A DNA stretch of 64,000 nt from Rotaria sp. Silwood1 (GCA_905250075.1 CAJNOP010000025.1:1798318-1862317); one strand, 5' to 3'. Positions 24,932-37,688 are shown, counted from the stretch's first letter. Translations and numbers: made by a program. The notes: generated by a model from the letters alone, not told the origin.

Positions 24932-25448
24932 AAATCGTAGATCCCTATGACGCGTCTATCACAAAAGTATTCAAACTAAAGTTAAGCAAAATTATACTCT
25001 GGAACGAATTGTAGGTTCATTGACAATCGGGTTCGATATTATTAGCTAATCTGATGTCTTATGAGAGTGACATTTTTATAATATATTTTTTAGTGCTAAT
25101 ATTTACATCTTCTATATGGATTTGATAGTGTTCTTAAATTTTCAATTAGTGTACTGTCGGATTTGATCACTTTAGCAAATGTGTTGGTATTTCACGGATT
25201 GTTATGGGTATTTTACGTTTTTTTTTCATCGATTGCTTCTCTACGGCGTATGTTTGTTATTCGTGACGGCTTTATAACACATTGATTATTTTGAAACTAT
25301 GCATTATTTTTATTCAACGAATCTCTTTTTTTTGTACAGCGACATCTATTATATCGACTAACCAGTTAATTTCTCTCTGGATAGAGATTCGTTTCTCGAA
25401 TCCAATCTGGAATTAGACATAAATAAAAAAACATTTTTTACTATTATC
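24932..25448. other. Intergenic upstream of WDR18
   Basis: No coding signal. This should contain the WDR18 promoter. CAD similarity is not visible beyond 24931. Confidence 0.4.
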
Positions 25449-27229
25449 ATGTTTCCTTCAAAGGCAACAACCATGGCTCAATATCAACCAACTGTTTTAA
25501 TTACTACTCAACAAGCTCATCCATGGACAATCAGCGTTTTCAATGGATTAAATGGCAATGTTCTTCTTACATTTAAATCTGATGCACCAGTTGCACGTCA
25601 TGGTCTGTTATGTTCTCGTGATCATATCTATGCTGCTGCAATTGATCGTCCTTCAATTTATGTTTGGAAATTAAATAGTCGAGTAAGATTTTAATTAATT
25701 CTTAAGTAATTTTATTTTTTTACATTTATTTCTAGAATCGAGATTATAAAAAAATAACAGTTGCAGGACCTATTAATTCAATGATATTTATTCGTGATTC
25801 AACTATCTTAGCTTGTGCAATAGGAAATAAAATATTTCTTTATAAAGTAAAAATATAAATTTAAAATTAAAATTAAAATTTATGATTTTATTTTATTATT
25901 TAGCTTGACAATGGTCAACATTTAATAACACTTTCAGCACATATTCGAACAATAAATCATTTATTATTTGATGAAGATCAAGATTGTTTAATATCCGTTG
26001 GTGAAGATAATCTTATTCATCGATGGAATATTGAAGAGTAAAAGAAAACTTTTTTTTTCGCTACAAAATAAAAAAACTATTTTGTTTTTTTTTTGCTTAA
26101 AGAATAAGTCCTGATCGCAATCTAGATATTTCTCCATCGAAATCATTTCAAGGTCATACAGGTCCTATTCATGATCTTTGTCAAATATCAATTGGAAAAT
26201 TTCATTTACTTTTAACTGCTTCAAGTGATCTTAGTGTTCGAGTAGGTTTTAATAATCTTTGTTGTTTTTTTTTAAAGTAATACATTTTGAATTTTAGTTA
26301 TGGGATATTGTTACAGGAAAATGTTTATGTACATTTTTATTTCCAAATGAAATTCATTCAATATGTGCATCATCATTTTCAACAACAATTTATTGTGGTA
26401 CAGATACTGGTACAATTTTTATTGTTCCATTACAAACATTAACAACACAAGTAAATAACAATCAAAAGGAAAAAAAAATATTTTACTTTTGTTGAATGAA
26501 ATTTTAGTTTGGAGGAATTCAACATCAAAATCCAACAATAACAATTGATAATAATAATTCAAAACAACTAAATCATCATCAGTAAACTGAACATCAAGAT
26601 TATATTTGAAAATGATTTATAATGAGAATTTTGTCTATTTAGAGGTTCTGTTATATCACTTCGATTAAGTGCTGATGAACAGATTTTATATTCTGGTAGT
26701 CTTGATAAAGATTGTGTCATGTGGGATTTATCATCAGGACAAATACGTTTCAAGAAATCATGTTCAAGTAGAAAGAGATTATTCTATTTTTATCATGTAT
26801 TTTTTATTATTATTCTATGTGTAGGTCCTGTAACAAATATTCTTCTTGCTAAAATTGATACTGATGATATTAATGAAGGGTCAACTATTTCTATTCCATT
26901 TAGTGTACGTTTAAAATATTTGTTTCGTTTCTTTTTTTGCTAAAAGATTTTTTTCTAAATAGAATTTTTCGAATGAAACACATGATGAAGTTGTATCACA
27001 TACTATTGCAACTCGAAATGGTTCTATGCAAAGACCAATATCTGATCAAGATTCTATCAAATTCATTCCTATGGTAAAAATTTATGAATACATAGATATT
27101 ATCATGATTGTTAAATTTTTGTTTTAGCCACCGGTGAATGGTGAATCAGATGAATCAGCATCTATGGCAGCACCAACATTTGTTCAAATGGCTCGTTTAT
27201 TACTTGAACAACAAATGAATTCATCTTAA
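25449..27229 (+). CDS. WDR18: WDR18/Ipi3-type WD40 protein (rRNA-processing complex)
   Basis: Ten exons join in frame: 25449-25682, 25736-25846, 25904-26037, 26103-26241, 26298-26450, 26508-26581, 26643-26767, 26825-26904, 26963-27073 and 27128-27229. The product is 420 aa; human WDR18 is 432. WD40 blades are visible as IYVWKLN, LLFDEDQDCLISVGEDNLIH, LLLTASSDLSVRLWDIVTGK and SLRLSADEQILYSGSLDKD followed by CVMWDL. The PVTNILLAK step after the last blade is typical of WDR18. The C-terminal tail (PTFVQMARLLLEQQMNSS) is helical. WDR18/Ipi3 works in the PELP1-TEX10 (Rix1) complex in 60S ribosome maturation. A second, decayed copy lies at 31620-32909 in a tandem duplication, so this is the functional copy in the window. 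Confidence 0.88.
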
Positions 27230-27429
27230 TTAGAAGAAAATTTCTTTTGTCAGATATTTTGTGTCTTTTTTTTCTTTCGTGTTCTTTGATAAAATATGAT
27301 TAAGATTATGTGACTCATCTTGATTCTCAAAATTAATCTTAAATACTACTTCACTACAATGTGATTAACTATTATTATTTCGAATTCGTCATAGAAAAAG
27401 TAAAGCAAAACATGAAACGAATGCAGTCA

Positions 27430-28574
27430 TTCATTTGATTGAATTGTATGCTGATATACACTCTCCATAGTCGGTACAGCTACGTTATTTAGGTCGCACA
27501 TAGTAGCACAGTAGAGAATTCGATGATATTAATTTATTTTCTTAATTTTTCCATCCTTTATAATCTGCGTCAAGTGTCCAGTCTCATCGTAAGTGAACAA
27601 CAGTGAAACGCTATATTGCGAAAGCACTGAATACCAAGTTGAAGTAACCAGATACGATCGAACGTTTTTGCCCGTCTTAATTCAATGCGCACTGATTTCT
27701 CGGAAACATTTACAATCATCAGAGCTAAAATTTTTTTATTGTAAACAGTGTCATCAATAGTTTTATCTTTGCTACATATCAGAGGATATTCCCATTTCCG
27801 AGTCAATTAGATCTCAGGGAATAATATGAATTTCAGAATAGATGAAGGGAATTCATTAGTGCTTGCAAAGAGAACTATGTCAAAACATGTACATGATTTG
27901 ATTGTATGCACATTTTCAATAGACATTGTGTTTTCGTTTATGAGAAAAATGTTATTCTCTGCAAACATAATGAATCGATTTAATGCTAATGACCAATACA
28001 TGTTCTGAATTTCATCCTACGACTATAATGTTTGTTTGACTATGTTCATTTTTCTATCAAATAAACATAAGTTACGCTCTTGGTGTTTCAATAAGTAGCG
28101 ATCACCGCCAGTTAGTAATTCAATACTGCTTTTAGGGCAAGCAATTGTTCTGTAGGACGATTATCGATTGTAAAACGTGTTTCTTCAAGTGTGTTCATAT
28201 TTCTTTCGAGTTGATGTCAATAAATTGATATCTTGATGAGTTGTTCCTTCTTTATTAACGAGTTCAGTTATTTTTGAATGCATTCGATTGAGTTCTTTTT
28301 GTTGTTGACGAACTATTTCATCAATAAGTTGATCAAGTTCTTGACATTTTTGTTCAAATAAACAATCTTGACTCTACTGTTCATGTTTTTCACGACTATT
28401 GCCAGTTAGTTTTTGAATATCTAGTGTATTGAGACGATCTTCAAGTACATTCAGTTGAAAAATGAGTACAGCATTATATTCATTCAAATGTTGTAAACAA
28501 AGATTTTGTTGGCAACAATTACACAGCCAACATGATATTCAGCTACATTTCTCAATCAAACATAATCGAGACAT
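27430..28574 (-). pseudogene. Decayed copy of the B-box/coiled-coil/propeller gene
   Basis: This is the duplicate of the intact gene at 33104-34420. The start codon position is kept (ATG at 28574). Matching pieces remain in different frames, for example FIMFAENNIFLINENTMSI beside FIVFGQNNIFLIDENTMSI of the intact copy, and SVRIELRRAKTFDRIW beside SVRIELIDAKTFDRIW. Stops and shifts separate the pieces, and the first-exon zinc-finger part has lost Cys codons. Nothing longer than about 80 codons is open. Confidence 0.88.
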
Positions 28575-30420
28575 TCGATGAGAATAACAAAATTCTTATG
28601 TTTAAAAATAGAATCTGTTTGTTTACTGAAGAAAAAACATGATTATCTATGTATTCAGATCACAAAAGTTAAGTTTTTTTTTTCTCTCACGTTAAATTCA
28701 ATTAACAGGTGTCGTACGAATAATGATTTCACAAGAATAACAATGAATGCTTTGACTGGAGGTGATTATTCATCTCAAAATAGAATATTCATTCTTTTTG
28801 AAGAGGTTTCTAATATGTATAACTTACTCAAATAGAAAAACCTAAAAAACGAGTATGTATTTACAGGACGGGTTCAGAAACTTACATATGTTTGGAAAAT
28901 AATTTTCAAGTCGTCATATCCTATGCATGATGATGGTACCTTTTCCAATATCTGCAATTGTTACGCATCGATGAAAGACAATAACACATGCGTGATTTCT
29001 CATTAAACTGGAATCAATCTCATGTATAGATATCATTTTACTTGAGAAATCTTGTTCAATTCCTCGAATTCTCCTATTTAATGTAACTAGGTGATCGAAT
29101 AGTGAACAAGTTCATCTTATGAAGCAAAATATGTATGATCGAATCTTATCTCTAGAAAAAAAAATCCTGCATGTTCATGTATACTTACTACGTATGTGTT
29201 CCGTTTTTAGGTCATTCTACAACTCTTTTGCATGCACATATATGAATTTTCAACAACAGTATACTCGTGTACATGCGGAAAATTTCATGCATGTATATAT
29301 ATGATTATCTTTAACAATTACTTTTTTTTTCTATTTTTCTTTAAGCAATTAAACGCAATTCAGGACATGCCGTCCTTTCTCGACGCCAAACATTCATTTT
29401 TTTTTCGATTTCGATTTTTTTATATCTGAAAAGATATTGAAGTGTTCTCTATCGAATGACATATGAATGAAAAGTTTTCATATTTTTTCAGATCCTTAAA
29501 AAATGCGACTTTAGAGATCCTCCATACAAAAACAAGTTCTATAGCTCTATAGTGTTGTAAATGGCCTATATTAATATAGTTATTTTATCATCCAAGTATG
29601 TTGTGTGAGTTAGAGGCTTTGGAAGTGTAGTAATTGATAGCAATGCATACAAAATGTAAAAATTGAAATATGAAGAAACTATCGCTTTATATTGTTTCGT
29701 GTTTTTCTCCAAATCAATTTTTTTTTAGAGAAAAATCAGAGTTTCTCTTTTTCTCTCCGAGACACTTTGACCAATTTAGCTGAAAGTTTTTGTGTAACAA
29801 CTAGAATCAAATCGGGCTGCATATATTTTTTCTTTTCTTAAAATAAAGTTCTAGTGATTTTTGGCATATCTTACAAAATTTTTCCCTAGGAGATTGGTCG
29901 AGCTGCTCTTAAAAAATTTGAAAAACAGAAAAAGACTCTTACATGAACTTCATCTTTTCACATTACCTCAAACGCACTCATGTTTTCGATGACGATTGCT
30001 TTGTAACACAATTAGGCTGTATAAACGATTACACTATCATCGGTACCTGTGACTTGATTAGGTCGTAACTGTTTCGCAGTGACTAAACAAAGACGACCTA
30101 GACAGAACGTATAGTTGACGTATTTGATGGTGGAGTTTCTATAGAATCATTGATGTTCTTGATTTTTTGTTAGACATGAACGAGTGACGAAAGCTGTGGA
30201 AGATCATATGAAAAAAAAGTAATAAAAAAATCTAGAATATTATATACTAATGTTTAATATCGTTAAAAGAGAAAAGCAAACTTAACAATTATACAACGAA
30301 AAGGTAACTACCTTTGTGAAGCATTGTATAAACAAAAAAAACACTTGCTTTGACTAAAGAGGAACTATTGAAGCGTAATTAGTTTTTTTTCTCTATTATA
30401 TCACTTTCCTATATTTTTTT
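28575..30420. other. Noncoding tail of duplication copy 1
   Basis: No gene. The stretch aligns in patches with 34421-36300. The best-kept block is about 29765-29892 against 35514-35636, with GCTGAAA, AAATCGG, TTTTCTTAAAATAA and CCCTAGGAG shared. That block also looks like a dispersed repeat of the kind with a FCATC-type conserved core, but I cannot name it. Confidence 0.5.
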
Positions 30421-31619
30421 TCTATTGAAAAGAATAAGATCTGAACTACAAAGTTTGTTGCAGACACATTTTTTTAAAATGAATCGAAGAAGAAAACGCC
30501 AAAAGTCAAACACCTCTTGAAAAGTTCTTTCAACTTCATCATTGTACGACGTCATTTTTAAGTTTCCGTTAATTATTTTTATACAGAAGTGAAATGAAAA
30601 ACTATATTTTATGATGATTTTTGTATTTTAAAAACTGTTCTTTCTAATCGTGTATTAGAAGTCAAAATTTACTCTTGTTTTTTATGACACTACACCAATA
30701 TTTCTAAAAGAGACTATATAATTTGACTGCTCTTACTAATTGACCGTTTTGAAACAATAAAAAAATACTTTTTGAATTAGTATGTCCTGCTAAGTACCTA
30801 TGGTCTAATACAATTCGAACAAATAATACACAAAGAATTCAGGTCATATATGATTTTTGGAGATTTCGGCTAATGTTTTTCCAAATTGATCGTTCTTATC
30901 AAGTACAAATTCATCTTATATAACATTTATTTTGACAGTTCAAAAGTTCGCAATAATTTCAAAACTCTTTTGTTGAAACGAAAATATTATTGCACAGTTC
31001 AAGATCAAAAGTTGATATCTAGTCATTAGAAATATCTCTAATTATTGTTATACTCATTTGCAGCCTTTTCAAAATTAATTTAATAAAACTGCTTAACTCA
31101 TGAAAAAGATATATGTAAACTGTTATTGAATCATATCAATGAAATAAAATGCTTTGTAAACTATAATTCTAAAATCAAAGAAAGCAATGCAAATAAAGAA
31201 GAGAGTAAAAAGCAAAAAAAAGAAAATCGGAGTAGTACTTATCGTAATCCATATCAAACACATGTTCTTCTTAAAAGATAATAATAAGAAGAAAACATCA
31301 TTAACAGAAGTTAATAAGGATCTTCTCTGACATTTCCGAACAAATGAGTTGACACACTTGAAGAATATCGATACAAATTATTGAAAATAATAAAACTTTT
31401 AAAAGCAGATAAAAATAAGAAAAGAAAAAAGGAGATGAGTGGTAATTCTGTTCATGTGTTGCATGTTTCAAAAAGTTTAAAAGAGTACAATATTGTAGCT
31501 TCCGAGAAGGACTGTAAGGAAATGCAACATTGAACTGAATATATCTCACTATTCATGAATGATTATCGAATTAATGATATCGTTATGGTTGATGTATGCA
31601 TATCGTACACTCATCAATT
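30421..31619. other. Intergenic spacer between the two duplication copies
   Basis: No coding signal supported. A minus-strand ORF at 31301-31549 has no domain. The duplicated sequence stops at the left and resumes near 31620, already inside WDR18 exon 1, so copy 2 lacks the WDR18 start and promoter. Confidence 0.4.
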
Positions 31620-32909
31620 CGACTGAGCTGCCCATGCATTGAACACCATTCTTACATAATTTTATGTTAATGTTCTTTTTCGTTGAAATGTAATGCATTT
31701 GTTGCATGTCATACACTCATATATTCTAACGACCATATCTATGCGACTGCTATTGATCGTCTTTCAATTTACGTTTCGAACTTAAACAATTGAATACGAT
31801 TCTAACGAATTTATAATCAATACGGTTTATTCACATCTACTTCTAAAATCGAAACTATAAAAAGGTAACAGTTAGTACATCTGCTAGCTCAATGACATTT
31901 ATTCGTGATTCCACTGCCTTAGCTTGTTCAACAGGTAACAAAATATTTCTTCGTAAATTGAAATAATAAAAAAAAAAATAGCGTATCATTTCAATTGGTT
32001 ATCTAGCTTGATAATGGTCAACATTTAATAACACTTTCAGCACATATGCGAATAATAAATCATTTATTCATCGATGGAGTATTGAAAAGTAAAAAATAAC
32101 GTTTGTTTGGTAAAAAAAAAAGGTTTTTTGGTTTTTTTTTTGTTAAAGAATAAGTCCTGATCGAAATCATTTCAAGATCATACAGATCTTATTCATGATC
32201 TTTGTCAAATATTAAATGGTAAATTTCATTTACTTTTAACTGCGTCAAGTGATCTTAGTGTTCGAGTAGGTTTTAATAATCTTTGTTGTCTTTTCTAAAG
32301 TAATACATTTTTATTTCCAAATGAAATTCGTTCAATATGTGCATCATCATTTTCTATAACAATCTATTGTGGTACAGATACTGGTACAATTTTTATTGTT
32401 CCATTACGAACATTAACAAGCAGAAGAAAAAATATTTTATTATTGTTGAACGAAATTTTAGTTTGGAGAATTTTAACATAAAAAACCAACAATAACAATT
32501 GATTGAACATCAAGATTATATTTGAACATGATTTATAACGAGAATTTTGTCGATTTAGAGGTACTGTTAAATCACTTCGATCAAGTACAGATGAACAGAT
32601 TTTATATTCTGGTAGTCTTGATAAAGATTGTGTCATGTGGGATTTATCATTAGGACAAATATGTTTTAAGAAATCATGTTTAAGCACAAAGAAAATTTTC
32701 CACTTGTATCCCTGTTTGTCATTTTTTTTATTGTATATAGATCCTATTCCTATGGTAAAAGTTTATGAATACATAGATATTATCAAGATTGTTAAATTTT
32801 TGTTTTAGCCACCGGTGAATGGTGAATAAGATGAATCAGCATCTATGGCAGCACTAACATTTGTTCAAATGGCTCGTTTATTACTTGAACAACAAATGAA
32901 TTCATCTTA
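31620..32909 (+). pseudogene. WDR18 pseudogene (duplication copy 2)
   Basis: The copy starts inside exon 1 and has no initiator. Exon and intron order follow the intact gene (25449-27229), with several lesions. Exon 1 has a stop at the matching splice site (TTAAACAATTGAATACG). About 70 bp of the blade around DEDQDCLISVGEDN is deleted. The exon carrying LWDIVTGKCLC is lost. A block between the CSS and PM exons is missing, and the last exon reads GTGAATAAG where the intact copy reads GTGAATCAG. The final codons, LLLEQQMNSS and stop, are intact. Confidence 0.92.
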
Positions 32910-33103
32910 ATTAGAAGAAAATTTCTTTGTCAAATATTTTGTGTCTTTTTTTTCGTGTTCTTTGATAAAATATGATTAAGATTATGTAACTCAGCTTGAT
33001 TCTTATATCAATCTTAAATAGTATTTCACTAAAATATGGTTAATTTTTTTCTTATTTTGAATTCTTCATAGAAAAAGTAAAGCAAAACATGAAACAAAAG
33101 CAG

Positions 33104-34420
33104 TCATTCATTTGATTGAAATATATGCAGATATACACCATCCATAGTGGATATAGCTAGTATATTCAAGTCAACCAGAACAGCATCATAGGGCTTCGAG
33201 TCATATTGAATTGTTTTCTTTATTGTTCCGTCTTTTGTAATATGGATTAGACTTCCAGTTTCATGATCGACAATGAGCCATTGATTAAAAGTGAGTGAAC
33301 AAAAACGAAATGGTATCTTTTGGTCGTACCTAATATCAAGTGGACATGTCCAGATGCGATCGAAGGTTTTTGCATCTATCAATTCAATGCGCACTGATTT
33401 CTCGAAGATATTCTTCACCGTTAGAGCAAGATTTCCATTATTGTGAATAATATCATCAATCATTTCATCATTGCTACATATTCGAGGGCATTTCCATTCT
33501 GTAGTCAATTCGACTGCTGGTAATAATGCGAATTTCATAATAGATGAAGCACGCTCGTTTGTGCATGCAAAGAGAACTGTATCAGAACATGTACACGATA
33601 TCCAGTATCGTTCTTCAACTGTCTGTATGTAATCAATGGACATTGTATTTTCGTCAATGAGAAAGATGTTATTTTGTCCAAACACAATGAATCGATCTAA
33701 CGTTGATGACCAGCAACTATCTCGAATCTCACCATTTGACCATAACGTTTGTTTAACTATGTCCAGTTCTTGATCAAACAAACATAAATCTGGATATTGA
33801 TGTATTAATAAGTATCGATCGTTGCCAGTTAGTATTATATAACTTCCATTAGAATAACGAATTTTTCTGTAGACAGGTGAAAGAGTTGATAAGTCAAGTT
33901 CATGTTTAGTTGTTTTCTCTATAAAAACAAGGTTATCATCTATGAGTAATGGATGAGTATTAATCATCAAACATGTTTCTTCAATATTGTTCATATTTTT
34001 TTCAATTTCATCAATCGCTGATGTCAATAAATCGATATCTTCACGAGTTGTTTCTTGTGCATTAATCAGTTCAGTTATCTTCAATTGTATTTGATGAAGT
34101 TCCTCTCGTTGTTGACCAATTGTTTCATTAATAAGTTGATCAAGTTCTTGACATTTTTGTTCAAAAAAATGATCGATCCTCTTATAACAATCTTGACGCC
34201 ATTGTTCAAGTTTTTCACGACTATTACCAATTATATTTTGAATAATTAGTGTATCAAGACAATCTTCAATTGAATTAAGCTTTTCATTCAAAGGATTGAG
34301 TTGAGAAATAAGCGCAGCATTATGTTCATTTAAATGTTGTAAACAAAGATTTTGTTGGCAACAGTCACACAGCCACCGTGATATACGGGTACATTTCTCG
34401 ATCGAACATGATTGAGGCAT
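33104..34420 (-). CDS. B-box-like zinc finger, coiled-coil, beta-propeller protein
   Basis: This is a single exon of 438 aa starting at ATG 34420. Residues 5-32 form a B-box-like zinc motif: CSIEKC, then WLCDCCQQNLCLQHLNEH, with the expected C-x4-C, C-x2-C, C and H-x2-H spacing. Residues about 40-150 are a coiled coil rich in Glu, Gln, Ile and Leu. Residues about 180-438 look like an irregular beta-propeller made of blades such as YIILTGNDRYLLIHQYPDLC and RFIVFGQNNIFLIDEN. There is no RING finger, so it is TRIM-like and not a complete TRIM ligase. I do not know its function. Similar single-exon genes are, to my knowledge, numerous in bdelloids. A dead duplicate lies at 27430-28574. Confidence 0.82.
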   Translation of the reverse strand: MPQSCSIEKCTRISRWLCDCCQQNLCLQHLNEHNAALISQLNPLNEKLNSIEDCLDTLIIQNIIGNSREKLEQWRQDCYKRIDHFFEQKCQELDQLINETIGQQREELHQIQLKITELINAQETTREDIDLLTSAIDEIEKNMNNIEETCLMINTHPLLIDDNLVFIEKTTKHELDLSTLSPVYRKIRYSNGSYIILTGNDRYLLIHQYPDLCLFDQELDIVKQTLWSNGEIRDSCWSSTLDRFIVFGQNNIFLIDENTMSIDYIQTVEERYWISCTCSDTVLFACTNERASSIMKFALLPAVELTTEWKCPRICSNDEMIDDIIHNNGNLALTVKNIFEKSVRIELIDAKTFDRIWTCPLDIRYDQKIPFRFCSLTFNQWLIVDHETGSLIHITKDGTIKKTIQYDSKPYDAVLVDLNILAISTMDGVYLHIFQSNE

Positions 34421-36300
34421 TTCCTGAAAATCATGAAATTTTGATCTTCTAAAATTAGTGACTGTACAAAGAAAAAAAGTGTTTGTTTCTTGAAGAAAAG
34501 AAAAAGAATTACTTTTTATTACATTAAATTCACTAACAGGTATCCTAAGAATAATGATTTTACAAGGATAACAATGAATACTTCGAGTGGAGGCGAGAAT
34601 TTGTTCGAAAATTCAATATTGATTTTTTTTTGAAAACATGATAAAAAGAAAAGAATCTATTGTTATTATTATGTGTAGCCTAGTCAAACGCGACAACCCT
34701 TTTAAAAAACCATATATTTGCAGGACATTCAGAAATTTGCGTTTTTTTACAAAATAGCTTTCAAGTCGTCATCTTTTATGCAAGAAGATATAAGTTGTTC
34801 AAATATTTGCAATTGTTGTGCAAAGGTATGTATGTTGCAAACACATGCAAATATCTTCTATTTTATAGTGTGTAAACAGGAAGTTAGCTTTTTTTCTGAG
34901 GAGGGTATTTATTTATCCTTTATTAAAATAAAATCACTTTCATATAATCATATTATAATAGGTCAAAGACCTTGCTCTACTTTTTGAACTGGTCTATAGT
35001 TAATAGCATTCGTGCACACAGATGCTTAGCAGTGATCTAATGATTATTATGTTCTTCAGTTTTGATTGCAATTCTAATCTAAGTAGGTGATCGAAGGGTG
35101 AAAAAGTTCGTCTTATCAAGTAAAGTCTATATGATCGAATCTTATCTGTGGAAATAAAATACTACGTGTTCATGTATGGTTACTATATATATATTTTGTT
35201 TTTCTAACTGTTGTAAAACTGTATTGCATGCACACGTGTGTGTTCTCTACAAAAGCATTATTATATCTTCACATGCAGCAAGCAACAATATTCAGCATGC
35301 AGCCAGTCAGATAAGACTCTTAAAGACACGCGTGTTAACGAGGAGAGGTCAACTCAGAAAACATATTTTTGCAAAGATTTTTCTGATGGATATGATTACG
35401 TTCCACAATGAGTCTTTTTTTCTCGTTTTTTAACCAATTCAATGCTTTTAAGGGTACATCGCCTTTCTTCACCCGAAAAAATTACTTTATTCAATTTCAT
35501 TTTTCTCAAACGCTTTGACCGATTGAGCTGAAATTTTTTGTGACAACCATGACCAAATCGGAGGGTATATATTCTTTCTTTTCTTAAAATAATGTTCTGG
35601 TGATTTTTGGCATATGTTAAAAAGTTTGCCCTAGGAGAATAAAGACGTTTTTGATAGGGATTTCAGTTATTCTAAGCGCAAGAAGCAATATTTGTGAAAG
35701 AAAAAAATATATATACACCCAGATTCGGTCCCAGCTACTACAAAAAATTCAACAATAAAAAACGAATTTTAGTTGTTTGTGAGAGGAAAAGCTTCAAATC
35801 ATTTTTGGCCTCTACGCTCTCTATACATCATAGAAGGAAGCATCTGAAAATTATGAATCTATGACAACTTTTACTCTACTAGTCGATGTCGATCTACCTT
35901 GAAAGTTTCATCATTTTTGGTTGAACCGTTCTTGAGAAATTTTGGAACGGAGGGGATGCCCTTCAACGAACTTGTCTCTTAAGATTAATGTAAACACACT
36001 CATATTTTCGATGACGATTGAATTGTGACACAATTACGTCGTAACTGCATTACCCTTGCTAAAAAAAAGAGGCGACATAGAGTAAAATGTGTAATTGATG
36101 TAATAAAAAAAAATCAGAATATTATATATTAGTGATTAATATGGTTCAAAGAGAAAAACAAGCTTAAGAGCAATACAACAAAAAAATAATCACATTTGTA
36201 AAGCACTTCGTAAACAAAAAATAAACCTTGTTTTGACTAAACAGTAACGATTGAAGCGTAACTACCGGTATGTTTTCTCTATTGTATCGTTTCTCTATAT
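34421..36300. other. Noncoding tail of duplication copy 2
   Basis: No gene supported. It aligns in patches with 28575-30420. Plus-strand ORFs at 34718-34987 and 35176-35433 have no homologous open frame in copy 1, which argues against coding function. Confidence 0.5.
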
Positions 36301-36567
36301 ATGAAAAACCGAATCCGCATATTCCGGATTATACAATATTTTTGACCAATCACATACATAGTAACTTGTTTTAGGCAAGCATATAAAAATGTAAATTCAT
36401 TATGGAAAGATTGAAATGAAAAATCACGCGTTTAGTAATGGGTTTACGCTGGGGGCGCTGGAGGCAATATTCGTTTTTCCTCTTCCAAAACATTTTTCTC
36501 ATCTTTTTCATAGCAGACAAGGCTTAAAGATGATCTGATACTAACTCTAATGAGCTTCAAAATACAT

Positions 36568-36759
36568 TTAACGATCATGATTATTCTCTATGATAAAAAC
36601 TCTGAATTTCCCACTGAACGCTTTTATGAATTTGTTTCTTCTTGCCTGACCTCTATTGACAATGTGCTTTAAGTTTTCATGAGTCGTGATCTCTTTAGAA
36701 TCATTGTCTTGAGAAAATAATTCAAGTTGGCAAAAAAGTGATTTAAATGATTCAACCAT
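36568..36759 (-). other. Short ORF of unknown status
   Basis: This 63-codon frame starts at an ATG and has protein-like composition (LFCQLELFSQDNDSKEITT, HENLKHIVNRGQARRNK). I do not recognise it. No upstream exon was found, and it lies beside a large inverted repeat, so it may be a fragment of a broken gene. Confidence 0.25.
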
Positions 36760-36794
36760 CTATAAACACCTTGAACTGTGTTTTTCATTTTTCT

Positions 36795-37517
36795 TCTCAC
36801 GAGGGTACGTATTTGCGTGTCCTCCCTGAGAAGGAGTTCAAAAGTATTCTATGTGTTAGGGACCATGGTCTATATCTCGAATATCAACATCTTCACTGCC
36901 ATCGTTTAGGTCTCGAAAAAGTAGAGTATCAAACTTTTTCATTTTTAGACCCTTTCTTAATAGTAGATGCATCATGTCTTTTTTCGCTTTTGTTAAATTT
37001 GCAAGAACAAGCAGTTTTCTTTGGAAGAAAGCGACTTGAAATAAACATAAGTCGATATGGAGAAGCCATCTCGTTATCACGAGTGAAGATGTCACATCTA
37101 CGCTTCTCAATCAAATGCTCATCTGATTGATTACTTATCGTTTACGATACTACAGAAATACAGTAGACATAGATAGCTAAGTCGGAGCGATCGATGTGAT
37201 ATCTTCACTATAGTGATAACGAGATGGCTTCTCCATATCGACTTATGTTTATTTCAAGTCGCTTTCTTCCAAAGAAAACTGCTTGTTCTTGCAAGTTTAA
37301 CAAAAGCGAAAAAGGACATGATGCATCTACTATTAAGAAAGGATCTAAAAATGAAAAAGTTTGATACTCTACTTTTTCAAGACCTAAACGATGGCAGCGA
37401 AGATGTTGATATTTGAGATATAGACCATGGTCCGTAATCCATAGAATACTATTGAACTCCTTCTCAGGGGGAGGGGGGGGGGGGGGGAGCGACACTCAAA
37501 TATGTTTCCTCGTAAGC
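36795..37517. repeat. Large inverted repeat (foldback) with G-run
   Basis: The left arm is about 36795-37099 and the right arm about 37194-37517, with a loop of about 95 bp. The arms are very similar: GGAGAAGCCATCTCGTTATC on the left at about 37060 has its exact complement at about 37214-37233. The right arm carries a run of five G, an A, then 15 G (37467-37487) where the left arm reads CCTCCCTGAG on the plus strand. Open frames exist in the arms on both strands (36747-37130 plus, 37208-37495 minus), but none has a recognised domain. High arm identity suggests recent duplication or continuing gene conversion. Confidence 0.85.
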
Positions 37518-37688
37518 TTTTGTAACACGGATACTCAACTTCATTCAGAGTTCAAGCTACAGTTAAACGAAGAAACATAGTATCTTTAATGTTATTTATG
37601 ATTTGGATTCAAACCTCAAAAGTCAAATTTTTTCACCTTATTGGCCACTATAACAACTTCACTGTTCTTTTCTTTTGCATTTTTTTTA

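Larger units (their letters stand above)
25510..30420. repeat. Segmental duplication, copy 1
   Basis: Copy 1 of a direct duplication whose partner is about 31620-36300. Order is the same in both: WDR18 (plus), then the B-box gene (minus), then about 1.8 kb of noncoding DNA. Shared noncoding words include TTTTTGGCATAT near 29860 and 35608, TTTTCGATGACGATTG near 29982 and 36006, and GAAGCGTAA near 30370 and 36251. In this copy WDR18 is intact and the B-box gene is broken. Confidence 0.85.
31620..36300. repeat. Segmental duplication, copy 2
   Basis: Partner of 25510-30420. The copy begins within WDR18 exon 1 (the match to ACAAGCTCATCCATGGACAA is CTGAGCTGCCCATGCATTGA) and ends near CTCTATTGTATCG at about 36295. 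Here WDR18 is dead and the B-box gene is open. Confidence 0.85.

Noticed and set aside
32364..32687. 107-codon minus-strand ORF
   Set aside because: It is antisense to the WDR18 pseudogene. The matching antisense ORF in the intact copy is shorter and without a domain.
36747..37130. 127-codon ORF in the inverted repeat
   Set aside because: Frames are open in both arms and both strands because the sequence is duplicated. No domain is recognised, and the right-arm version differs at the G run.
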